Origin: Paludibacteraceae bacterium | GTDB lineage: Bacteria; Bacteroidota; Bacteroidia; Bacteroidales; Paludibacteraceae | DNA length: 55,379 nt | Direction of reading: 5' to 3' | NCBI GenBank assembly: GCA_017961765.1 | Contig: JAGCWQ010000061.1 | Span: forward strand, 1-55,379 | Shown: positions 45,022 through 52,537 of the stretch, one piece after another | Numbering within the stretch: the first letter of the stretch is position 1 | How the letters are laid out: every line of letters begins with the position of its first letter | The notes under the pieces: model-generated | Seen by the model: only the letters and a program-made list of their open reading frames with translations | Databases searched by the model: none | Told to the model about the DNA's origin: nothing | Translations under genes and position numbers: made by a program

Positions 45022-46554
45022 TTAAATCAACGCTTTTTTCAAATATGCCTGTACATGCTCAATATCTTGATACTTCGTCGTATCATCTTTGAATACAGGG
45101 AAGAAAGCACGGATCTCATCATAAATTTTCTTCGTTTCCATCGAAAGATTCTCCTGAATACCCAAGCAATCCACAGCCTGAACAATCGCCATGAAATGGA
45201 TAGCCATTACTTGGTAAGAGTTCTCAACGACACGCTTAGCAATCAAGGCAGAGTTGGTACCCATGCTGACAATATCTTGATTGTCGTTATTATTAGGAAT
45301 AGAGTGGACATACATTGGATTGGAAAGCGTCTGACACTCTGCCGTCGTAGAGGTTGCCGTAAATTGGGAAGCCTGCAAACCGTAGTTCAATCCCAAAACA
45401 CCCAAATTTACGAATGGAGGCAAGATACCATTGATGCGGTCGTGGAACAAATAGTTCATCTGACGTTCCATCAACATCGTCATCTTAGTGAGGGCGATCT
45501 TCAACTTATCCATCTCGAAGGAGACATAGTCGCCATGGAAGTTACCGCCATGGAAAACTGTCTGGTTCTCGACATCTACAATCGGATTATCCGTAGCCGA
45601 GTTTACCTCATTGATCAAGACACGCTCCACATTCTCAATCACCTCAAGCACTGGACCCAATATCTGAGGCACACAACGCAAAGAGTAGTAAGGCTGTACC
45701 TTATGTTTGAAGACGCTTTGCTTCTGCTCATCCGTATTCTTATATAGATAATCCTCACGTTTCAACAAGCATTTGCTGGAAGCGGAAATATCACGCAACA
45801 TCTTGGCCACCTTCTGCTGACCCTCTTGACGACGCACTTGATTCAACTTCTCGTGCATGAAGTCATCATAAGAAGAAGCTATCTCGTTCAACATTACAGA
45901 AGCATAGATAGCCCATTTGAAGAGGTTCTTAGCATCGAAAAGATTCACCAAACCAATACCTGTCATGAAAGAGGTACCGTTTGTCACCGAGAGACCTTCA
46001 CGTACATGAACACCGAAAGGCTTGATGCCCAACTCCTTCATGACTTTTGCTGATGATTGACGTTCACCTTTATAGAAAACATCACCCTCACCAATCAATG
46101 TCAAAGCAAGGTGAGCTAACTGAACCAAGTCACCACTGGCGCCTACACTTCCGTGCTCTGGAATGAATGGAACGATTCCGTTATTAATGAAATCCGTAAG
46201 AAGACGTACCAAATCAGGGTGGACACCCGACTCTCCTTGGATGAACGTACCTACACGGGCAATCATCGCCGCCCTAACATATATATCGGGCAACGGAGCT
46301 CCCGCACCTGTTGAATGACTACGAATTATGTTGTATTGCAACTGAATACGCTCGTCGTCGCTCACCTTATACTGAGCCATTGGACCGAACCCGGTATTAA
46401 TTCCATAGATTACACGCTCTTTGGAAAACTTATCCAAGAACTCAAAACTATCTTTTACTCTCTTGTACACGTTGTCGCTAAAAGACAACTTTTCTCCATT
46501 AAAGAGGATCTTCTTAATATCATCAATAGATATAAATTCAATTCCTTGCGCCAT
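45022..46554 (-). CDS. Aromatic amino acid ammonia-lyase, probably tyrosine ammonia-lyase
   Basis: A 510-residue MIO-type lyase. The cofactor triad Ala139-Ser140-Gly141 is in SVGASGDLVQLAH; Tyr50 (VIYGINTGFGPMAQY) and the SATDNP and SIPNNNDNQDIVSMG blocks are conserved. The selectivity region reads IRSHSTG (79-80 Ser-His), as in the characterised Flavobacterium tyrosine ammonia-lyase that I recall, and the overall sequence is very close to it. The enzyme would convert tyrosine to 4-coumarate, the aryl starter of flexirubin. It heads the second pigment operon behind a textbook promoter. Histidine activity cannot be excluded by eye alone. Confidence 0.88.
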   Translation of the reverse strand: MAQGIEFISIDDIKKILFNGEKLSFSDNVYKRVKDSFEFLDKFSKERVIYGINTGFGPMAQYKVSDDERIQLQYNIIRSHSTGAGAPLPDIYVRAAMIARVGTFIQGESGVHPDLVRLLTDFINNGIVPFIPEHGSVGASGDLVQLAHLALTLIGEGDVFYKGERQSSAKVMKELGIKPFGVHVREGLSVTNGTSFMTGIGLVNLFDAKNLFKWAIYASVMLNEIASSYDDFMHEKLNQVRRQEGQQKVAKMLRDISASSKCLLKREDYLYKNTDEQKQSVFKHKVQPYYSLRCVPQILGPVLEVIENVERVLINEVNSATDNPIVDVENQTVFHGGNFHGDYVSFEMDKLKIALTKMTMLMERQMNYLFHDRINGILPPFVNLGVLGLNYGLQASQFTATSTTAECQTLSNPMYVHSIPNNNDNQDIVSMGTNSALIAKRVVENSYQVMAIHFMAIVQAVDCLGIQENLSMETKKIYDEIRAFFPVFKDDTTKYQDIEHVQAYLKKALI

Positions 46555-46574
46555 TTTACATTTGTTTTAACTTA

Positions 46575-46605
46575 CAAAAGTAAAAAATAAATAAGGAACA
46601 ACAAA
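46575..46605 (-). promoter_or_regulatory. Textbook promoter of the ammonia-lyase operon
   Basis: On the minus strand TTTG (46605-46602), a 19-base spacer, then TACTTTTG (46582-46575). Transcription should start near 46568, leaving a leader of only about 14 bases. Confidence 0.82.
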
Positions 46606-46651
46606 AGTCTTTGGGGATGTATAACTATTTTCCTTGAATTTTCCCTAAAGT

Positions 46652-48742
46652 TTACACACTTTTCACCCCACAATGCTGGTCAAAATAGCGCTTGACCCTT
46701 TGCATAAGGTGAACTCTACCCTCTCCACGCACATTATGTTCATAACCTGGATAGACCGCATAATCCACCAACTTTCCCTTAAGAACCGACTCTTTCAGGA
46801 AGGAAAGCGAATGTTGCCAAAGCACCACCGGGTCGTTGTCACCATGAATAAGGAGCAAATCGACAGACAAAGCATCCAAGAAACGGCACAACGCATTCTC
46901 CTCATACCCTTGAGGATTCAAGGCAGGCGTCTCCATGTAACGCTCCGTGTACATCACCTCATACAATGCCCAATCCATGACCGCACCACCAGCCACCCCG
47001 AAAGCGAAGAGTTCCGGACAACGAAGCAAAAGCCGCGTCGCCATGAAACCGCCAAAACTCCAACCATAGACACCCATCCGACGACTGTCCACGTAAGTCT
47101 TCTCCCGAAGCAGCCACTCAATCGAATAGCGATAGTCCTCCGTTTGGACAGCTCCTATATTTCGCCAAATCCTCTGCTCAAAGGCTTTGCCTCGGTTATC
47201 CGAACCATGTGGATCAATGGACATGACCACATAACCATTCAAAGCCATCATATATTCAAAACCCTTCGTGCCAGCCATCCACTCATTGCGGATCAACTGC
47301 ACATGAGGCCCGCCATAAACATAGTAAGCAAGAGGATAACGTTTTTCCTCCTCCAAAAGGGCAGGACGGACAATACGGTAAAAGAGTTCTTCCCCCTCCT
47401 TCAAGAAGGAACCAATCTCCACCTTAGGCAATTCATACCCCTCATAGGGATTAAGGGCCTCATAGAGACAACACTCCGAATCATCCGTCAAGCTTCGCAA
47501 AACCACCTTTCCTGGGAGAGTAACAGAGGAATAGACATCGATAAAATAGGCATTTTTTGAAGAAAAAGCCACGGAATGGGTACCTATTTCCTTCGACAAA
47601 ATACGCATAACCCCATCGGCCACCCGCACCGCACATATATCCCGATTCAATGGGGAGGAATAGGTGGAAAGATAGAGCAACTCGCCCGTCACCTCCGAAT
47701 AGCCGCACAACTTCGTCACTTCGTAGTCTCCCGAGGTAAGTTGCCGAAGCAAGACACCCTCCTTACTATATAGATACAAATGGTTATAACCATCCCGCCG
47801 ACTCTGCCATACGAAACGCCCATCATCCAAAAAGAGAAGAGGATGCTGTGGCTCCACATACTTATCGTCCTGCTCCTCAAAAAGCGTAGCGAGGAAACGA
47901 CCATCCGAAGCATCGAAGGAGAGAAGGCGCATGTGCTTCTGCGGACGATCCACTTCGGCAAAAAAAATAGCGGTTCCATCGGGATTCCACGTCACGCAGG
48001 TCCAATAGCTCTCCTGCCAATCAGAAGTAGGGAAGACGACAGTTTCCCCTGACGTACAGTCATAGACCGCCAAACGCACCCGCTCGCTCGGAGAGCCAGC
48101 AGTCGGATATTTAAGGGGAGCAACCGTCGCCATCGGAGATTGGATTTTGACCAAAGGATAAGAAGAAACCGCCGTTTGATCGACAATATAGAAGGCCAAA
48201 CGATTCCCGTCGGGCGACCAAAAAGCGCCCTGTTCAATGCCAAACTCATTGCGGGAAGGGACAGCCCCTGCCAAGATATTTCGATTCATATCCTGATGAA
48301 TCAATTGAGCCTTCCCATCCATATCCAACAGATACAATCCATTTTGGAAAGTAAACGAAAAAAGAGCTTTTTCTTCGTTGAAAAGGATGTTTTCCCATTC
48401 GGGTTTAATTACTATTTTTCGAAAAATGGCGGGTGAGGCACAATCGACGAAACAGATGCAATCATCCAACAAAAACCAAGCGAAGGCACTCTTTTTAAAG
48501 AAATGGAAAGTAGGCATCTCCTTCAAATCTTTCACGCCCACCCCTCGAAGAAGTAGATTCAACACATCTAAAGAGAGGGACCAAAGAAGATTCCCCGCCT
48601 TTATGGTCTGCCCATAATAGACATCCCCTTTTCGATAACGACACCAATCTCCGCCCATGGAGACCTCTTCCCAGCAAAGAGGAAGGAATTTTTTATACCC
48701 CTTCCCTCCTGGGATTAAATCCTCTATCGTTAACTTTTTCAT
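46652..48742 (-). CDS. S9 family peptidase (dipeptidyl peptidase IV-type)
   Basis: A 696-residue serine peptidase. The N-terminal two thirds form the beta-propeller (RRDGYNHLYLYSKEG). The catalytic domain has the nucleophile Ser in GVYGWSFGGFMATR (about residue 558), Asp in HGDNDPVVLW and His in YPGYEHNVRGEG. It would remove dipeptides after proline. No signal peptide is apparent at the start (MKKLTIEDLIPGG), which is unlike many secreted family members. It is transcribed towards the ammonia-lyase operon but 97 bases before it. The role in this neighbourhood is unclear. Confidence 0.9.
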   Translation of the reverse strand: MKKLTIEDLIPGGKGYKKFLPLCWEEVSMGGDWCRYRKGDVYYGQTIKAGNLLWSLSLDVLNLLLRGVGVKDLKEMPTFHFFKKSAFAWFLLDDCICFVDCASPAIFRKIVIKPEWENILFNEEKALFSFTFQNGLYLLDMDGKAQLIHQDMNRNILAGAVPSRNEFGIEQGAFWSPDGNRLAFYIVDQTAVSSYPLVKIQSPMATVAPLKYPTAGSPSERVRLAVYDCTSGETVVFPTSDWQESYWTCVTWNPDGTAIFFAEVDRPQKHMRLLSFDASDGRFLATLFEEQDDKYVEPQHPLLFLDDGRFVWQSRRDGYNHLYLYSKEGVLLRQLTSGDYEVTKLCGYSEVTGELLYLSTYSSPLNRDICAVRVADGVMRILSKEIGTHSVAFSSKNAYFIDVYSSVTLPGKVVLRSLTDDSECCLYEALNPYEGYELPKVEIGSFLKEGEELFYRIVRPALLEEEKRYPLAYYVYGGPHVQLIRNEWMAGTKGFEYMMALNGYVVMSIDPHGSDNRGKAFEQRIWRNIGAVQTEDYRYSIEWLLREKTYVDSRRMGVYGWSFGGFMATRLLLRCPELFAFGVAGGAVMDWALYEVMYTERYMETPALNPQGYEENALCRFLDALSVDLLLIHGDNDPVVLWQHSLSFLKESVLKGKLVDYAVYPGYEHNVRGEGRVHLMQRVKRYFDQHCGVKSV

Positions 48743-48881
48743 CGATGAAACCGTTATTTTTTATCAAACTATAGTCACTAAATGGGGCAATCAACCCAAA
48801 CGCAAAATTAATTAAAATTGGCCATGTCGCATTTTATGATGAATAAAACATATAACAAAATGAAAAGGAACTATCCGCATG

Positions 48882-48898
48882 CAGTCTCTTTGAGACTG
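48882..48898. other. Small perfect hairpin in the 48743-49183 intergenic stretch
   Basis: CAGTCTC and GAGACTG form a seven-base stem with a three-base loop. There is no T-run, so it is not a clear terminator. The rest of the stretch is very AT-rich with only the promoter at 49080-49112. Confidence 0.35.
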
Positions 48899-49079
48899 AA
48901 AACATCTCGAATACGTACTAATCATCCACACAGATTTCAAACGATTGAAAACATTTAAACAAAATCAGATATATCTATCGAAATAAATTGACAATATCTA
49001 TTATTTTATGAAATTAATAACACTTAACAAGCTATAAACAAGCCATTTTAAAAATATTTTTCATTTTTCTGATATAAAA

Positions 49080-49112
49080 TTTGCTACAGTAATAAAAATA
49101 GCCATAACTTTG
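49080..49112 (+). promoter_or_regulatory. Promoter of the first beta-prism lipoprotein
   Basis: TTTG (49080-49083), a 21-base spacer, then TAACTTTG (49105-49112). Start near 49119, giving a leader of about 65 bases. Confidence 0.75.
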
Positions 49113-49116
49113 CATT

Positions 49117-49183
49117 GTTAATTAACACCAAAATGCTGAGCATTTCTTAAGAGAGTTAATACGTTTTATTAAAATCAATTTTT
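49117..49183 (+). repeat. Duplicated leader, copy 1
   Basis: From GTTAATTAACACC to the base before the ATG. It is nearly identical to 50029-50098: shared TTAATTAACACCAAAATGCT, AAGCAT/GAGCAT, TTAATACGTTTTATT and AAAATCAATTTTT. A small AAATGC-TGA-GCATTT hairpin lies within it. The match points to duplication of gene plus leader, and common post-transcriptional control. Confidence 0.75.
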
Positions 49184-49900
49184 ATGAAAACAAAATTTTT
49201 TAAAATCGCAACTATCGTCGCCTTGGGTGCAGTTAGTTTCTTGAGTTCTTGTAATAAAGAAGATATTGATAACGAGATCAATGAATCTCCAAAAATTAAT
49301 TATACTTCTAGTGATTCTTTGCAAAACTTATTAGATGTCATTAAGAATGATACGGATCTTGTTTCTTATTCCATAATTGACGCAAGTGACATAATTGAAG
49401 ATGGAGAATTGAGAAGACAGACTGAAGGTGCATACCTAAGCGGTTACTATTTCAACGATTTGAAGTTATACTCAAAATCAAGTAAGCCAGCCACATACTT
49501 GAACACTTCAGATGGCACATACAAAAAAATTGATATGGACTTAAATATGGGTGCAGGTGGCGACTATGTGTATCTATATTACCAAACCACCGAAATAAGA
49601 AAAAAAGCCATTTCATACATTGACGGATATTACAATACAAGTTCATATAAATCTGGAAGCAGTATGGTGATAGATGCAGCAACTGGAAATATTGGCGATT
49701 GTAACAAAGGTACTAAAGGAGGTAGAATTGCCTTGGGAATAAGAAAAGACGACCAAAGGCACATATATGCCTTAGTGATAGCAGCATACAAAACATCTAA
49801 GAATAACTATTGCGAAGGCTATCGTAGAGTGGCTAGCGATTTGGATTTGAACAAAGGTGCAGGAGGTAGATATATCTATATCTTTGCTTTGTGGAATTAA
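49184..49900 (+). CDS. Lipoprotein with three beta-prism (MABP-like) repeats, paralogue 1
   Basis: A 238-residue lipoprotein; signal IATIVALGAVSFLSSC, lipid Cys at residue 23. After a polar stretch, three related units appear: DLNMGAGGDYVYLYY, NKGTKGGRIALGIRK and DLNKGAGGRYIYIF. The D-L-N-K-G-A-G-G-x-Y-I-Y pattern is the signature of the MABP/beta-prism fold, best known from eukaryotic MVB12 and membrane-associated proteins. Three copies fit one three-sided prism. It should sit at the cell surface or periplasm. The gene is more AT-rich than its neighbours. It ends at a strong terminator. Function unknown; membrane or glycan binding is a guess. Confidence 0.75.
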   Translation: MKTKFFKIATIVALGAVSFLSSCNKEDIDNEINESPKINYTSSDSLQNLLDVIKNDTDLVSYSIIDASDIIEDGELRRQTEGAYLSGYYFNDLKLYSKSSKPATYLNTSDGTYKKIDMDLNMGAGGDYVYLYYQTTEIRKKAISYIDGYYNTSSYKSGSSMVIDAATGNIGDCNKGTKGGRIALGIRKDDQRHIYALVIAAYKTSKNNYCEGYRRVASDLDLNKGAGGRYIYIFALWN

Positions 49901-49926
49901 GCAATCATTGTGTTCATAACAATTTT

Positions 49927-49957
49927 ACAGCCCTGTACAAAGTACAGGGCTGTTTTA
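49927..49957. terminator. Strong bidirectional-type terminator
   Basis: A perfect 12-base stem (ACAGCCCTGTAC/GTACAGGGCTGT) with a three-base loop and four T at the end. Confidence 0.9.
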
Positions 49958-50016
49958 AATTCACAAAATCATTTGTAAAATTAGAATTTCATAAAGTATA
50001 ATTTATGGAATTGTTT

Positions 50017-50024
50017 TATTTTTG
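50017..50024 (+). promoter_or_regulatory. Promoter -7 box of the second beta-prism lipoprotein
   Basis: TATTTTTG, a full match, in the position equal to the box of the first paralogue; -33 element not clear. Confidence 0.6.
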
Positions 50025-50028
50025 TCCC

Positions 50029-50098
50029 GTTAATTAACACCAAAATGCTAAGCATCTCTTAATTGAATTAATACGTTTTATTATTAAAATCAATTTTT
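50029..50098 (+). repeat. Duplicated leader, copy 2
   Basis: Nearly the same as 49117-49183 with a three-base insertion (TTATTATTAAAA) and a few substitutions; ends directly before the ATG at 50099. Confidence 0.75.
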
Positions 50099-50866
50099 AT
50101 GAAAACGAAATTCATTAAAATTGCGACTATTGTCGCTCTGGGCGCAGTTTGTTTCCTTAATTCATGTGATAAAGAGGAAGTCCAAGAAAACGATTTAAAT
50201 TCATCAACAGTAAATATAAAAGACTCAAACAACAAGTTTGATGAGTTCATTGAAGAATTATCAAAAGACACCAATGCTATTGTTGCATCAATTTCAGCAA
50301 AAAAAATCAATTCAGAAAAATTAAGATCGGTAAGAAGCCTCGAACATCGTTTTTATAATTATGAATGTATTGTTGATGTACTTGTAGCAGGAAATAAAGG
50401 TGAGGCATTCTCTAAAAATGGTTATATCTACTATAAACTAGATGTAGACCTAAATATGGGAGCTGGTGGAGCTTACCAATATCTATATGTCGCTTATGAC
50501 TCAGACTGGGGAGATTCTCCCAATAGAGGCGTCGTAGATATATATGGTTACTACAATAGAAACTGTAATGGTTGGAGCAATATGGTTATGGATGACACTT
50601 ATGGCGGAATAGCTAATGTAAACAGAGGAACTAAAGGAGGTAGCATTAATTTGCAAATGAAAAAAGCAACTATGCCGGGTAGTTCTGATGCTATTACAGA
50701 TATTGCAGTTGTTGCATACAAACATGCTGCTAATAACACTATTACTAGCATGGTTTCATTGGGAAGTTTTATTACTATGACAAAGAGTGCTTCTAAGTTG
50801 GATTTAAACAAGGGCGCAGGTGGTCGCTATATCTATATTTTCTGCTATAGTGCCCCGAGATATTAA
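50099..50866 (+). CDS. Lipoprotein with three beta-prism (MABP-like) repeats, paralogue 2
   Basis: A 255-residue paralogue of the preceding gene. The signal peptide is nearly the same (KIATIVALGAVCFLNSC), while the stretch after it differs. The three units are DLNMGAGGAYQYLYV, NRGTKGGSINLQMKK and DLNKGAGGRYIYIF. The first and third motifs are the best-conserved parts between the two proteins. Duplicate leader and promoter indicate a recent tandem duplication followed by change in the N-terminal half. A strong terminator follows. Function unknown. Confidence 0.75.
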   Translation: MKTKFIKIATIVALGAVCFLNSCDKEEVQENDLNSSTVNIKDSNNKFDEFIEELSKDTNAIVASISAKKINSEKLRSVRSLEHRFYNYECIVDVLVAGNKGEAFSKNGYIYYKLDVDLNMGAGGAYQYLYVAYDSDWGDSPNRGVVDIYGYYNRNCNGWSNMVMDDTYGGIANVNRGTKGGSINLQMKKATMPGSSDAITDIAVVAYKHAANNTITSMVSLGSFITMTKSASKLDLNKGAGGRYIYIFCYSAPRY

Positions 50867-50880
50867 CTCCTCACACCCTC

Positions 50881-50907
50881 AGCCCCGCACTCCCTGCGGG
50901 GCTTTTT
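50881..50907 (+). terminator. Intrinsic terminator after the second lipoprotein
   Basis: A perfect eight-base stem (AGCCCCGC/GCGGGGCT) with a seven-base loop and five T. Confidence 0.9.
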
Positions 50908-50933
50908 CATCATAACAATTTCCCTCCCACCCA

Positions 50934-50964
50934 TTTGGATTTTACCCCTCTTTCCTTATATTTG
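50934..50964 (+). promoter_or_regulatory. Textbook promoter of the methyltransferase-PHP operon
   Basis: TTTG (50934-50937), a 19-base spacer and TATATTTG (50957-50964); ATG 51016 follows 51 bases later. Confidence 0.82.
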
Positions 50965-51015
50965 TATAAAAGGTTGGCAATATTCAGCCTTTCGTCACAT
51001 AACACTCATTTAAAC

Positions 51016-51723
51016 ATGAAGGAAGATATATTCGGTGAAGGGTTGATGGCCTACCAAAATGGCGATAAAAAGGCGGTTTTTGTGGTTGAAAGCGATATTG
51101 CAGAGACGGAGGAGTGGCCAATTGCCACCTTCTTCCGAAGCTACAAAGAGATGCCTCAGGCGGAACGGACCGCCCTGAAACGTTGCTCTGGACGTGTGCT
51201 CGACGTGGGTGCTGGTGCGGGCAGCCATTCGCTCTATCTACAGGAACAGGGATTGGATGTCACCGCACTCGACATCTCAGCAGGTGCTGTGGAGGTCATG
51301 CAAAAACGGGGCATAAAGAAATGTGCACTTGCCAACTTCTTCCAATACGAGGGAGAGACTTACGACACCATCTTGATGTTGATGAACGGCATCGGCATCG
51401 TCGGCAAACTGAACAACCTCTCGGCCTTCTTCAAGCAGGCAAAAAAACTGCTAGCTCCCGGAGGAAAAATCCTTTTGGACTCCTCCGACCTCATCTATCT
51501 TTTCGAAGAAGAAGACGGTAGCGTCCTCATCGACCTGAATGGCAATTATTACGGTGAATTGGAGTATTCCTTCGAATTCAACGGCCAAAAAGGGAACCCC
51601 TTCGATTGGGTTTTCGTCGATTACGAGAAATTGGAGGAATGCGCGAAACTCCACGGATTTTCCTGCAAAAAGGTATATGAAGACAATCATTACCTCTATC
51701 TGGCAGAATTGAAACTACTATAA
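51016..51723 (+). CDS. Class I SAM-dependent methyltransferase
   Basis: A 235-residue methyltransferase with SAM-binding motif I (RVLDVGAGAGSHSLYL), acidic motif II end (VTALDISAGAVEVM) and motif IV (TILMLMNGIGIVG). It is cytoplasmic. ATG 51016 (MKEDIFGEGLMAYQ) lies correctly behind the promoter; the frame is open upstream to 50935 but that part overlaps the promoter. The substrate is not evident. The next gene begins 14 bases later, so they are an operon. Confidence 0.87.
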   Translation: MKEDIFGEGLMAYQNGDKKAVFVVESDIAETEEWPIATFFRSYKEMPQAERTALKRCSGRVLDVGAGAGSHSLYLQEQGLDVTALDISAGAVEVMQKRGIKKCALANFFQYEGETYDTILMLMNGIGIVGKLNNLSAFFKQAKKLLAPGGKILLDSSDLIYLFEEEDGSVLIDLNGNYYGELEYSFEFNGQKGNPFDWVFVDYEKLEECAKLHGFSCKKVYEDNHYLYLAELKLL

Positions 51724-51737
51724 AATAAGGAGGGCTT

Positions 51738-52454
51738 ATGAAAGCTATTCTCGACGTACATACACATACGGTGATGAGCTGCCACGCCTACAGCACCATC
51801 CAAGAGATGGCGCAAGCCGCCGCCATGAAGGGTCTGAAAATACTCGGCATAACTGACCATGGCCCCGCCATGCCCGATGCCTGCCACCCGATGTATTTCC
51901 GAAACTTCGGTATCATCCCACGGGAACTCTACGGCGTGAAGATCCTGATGGGTGCGGAACTCAACATCTTGGATTATACGGGTGCATTGGACTTGGAAGA
52001 AAATGACATCGATAAGTTGGACATCCGCATAGCGGGCATCCACAGACGATGCTACCAGGAAGGCACTATCGAAGAGAATACAGAGGGGATGATCAACGTC
52101 ATCAAAAACAAAAAGATAGACATCATCAGCCACCCAGCCGACGGCACTGCCAAACTGCTTTTCGAACCTATCGTGTTGGCTTCCAAAGAATACGGCACTG
52201 TCTTGGAGATAAACAATAGCTCGCTCAACCCAGACCGAAAAAAGAAATTTGCCCGAAGCAACAACTTGGAAGTTTTACGCCTTTGCAAAAAATATGAAGT
52301 ACCTATCATCATGGGTAGCGATGCCCACATCTCCTTCGATGTCGGCCGGCATGAACGGGTGTTGGAACTGATCCAAGAAGCCGAATTTCCCGATGAATTG
52401 ATATTAAACGATAAGGAAAAGGAACTCTATCGGATTCTATCGCTACACAATTAA
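51738..52454 (+). CDS. PHP-domain hydrolase (YcdX-like)
   Basis: A 238-residue PHP-type metal hydrolase. The metal-binding residues are in DVHTHTVMSCHAYS (HxH at about 8-10), GITDHGPAMPD, GAELNILDY, ISHPADG and MGSDAHISFDVG. YcdX-like proteins are trinuclear zinc phosphatases. Cytoplasmic. It follows a methyltransferase and ends 83 bases before a convergent antiporter gene, in a gap with only a weak stem (CCTTCCG...CGGAGGG). Confidence 0.87.
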   Translation: MKAILDVHTHTVMSCHAYSTIQEMAQAAAMKGLKILGITDHGPAMPDACHPMYFRNFGIIPRELYGVKILMGAELNILDYTGALDLEENDIDKLDIRIAGIHRRCYQEGTIEENTEGMINVIKNKKIDIISHPADGTAKLLFEPIVLASKEYGTVLEINNSSLNPDRKKKFARSNNLEVLRLCKKYEVPIIMGSDAHISFDVGRHERVLELIQEAEFPDELILNDKEKELYRILSLHN

Positions 52455-52537
52455 CCCACGCTAAAATAGAGCACAAAATCCTTTCCTTCCGCCACTACGG
52501 AGGGAGGAATCCCTGTATTCGTAAATAGTAATTGAGA

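Noticed and set aside
45022-46554. Histidine ammonia-lyase of histidine degradation
   Set aside because: No hut genes nearby, operon partners are polyene enzymes, and the sequence is closest to tyrosine ammonia-lyase as remembered; kept as the less likely alternative.
46673-47560. Plus-strand open frame of 295 codons
   Set aside because: Antisense to the S9 peptidase catalytic domain, which has intact motifs.
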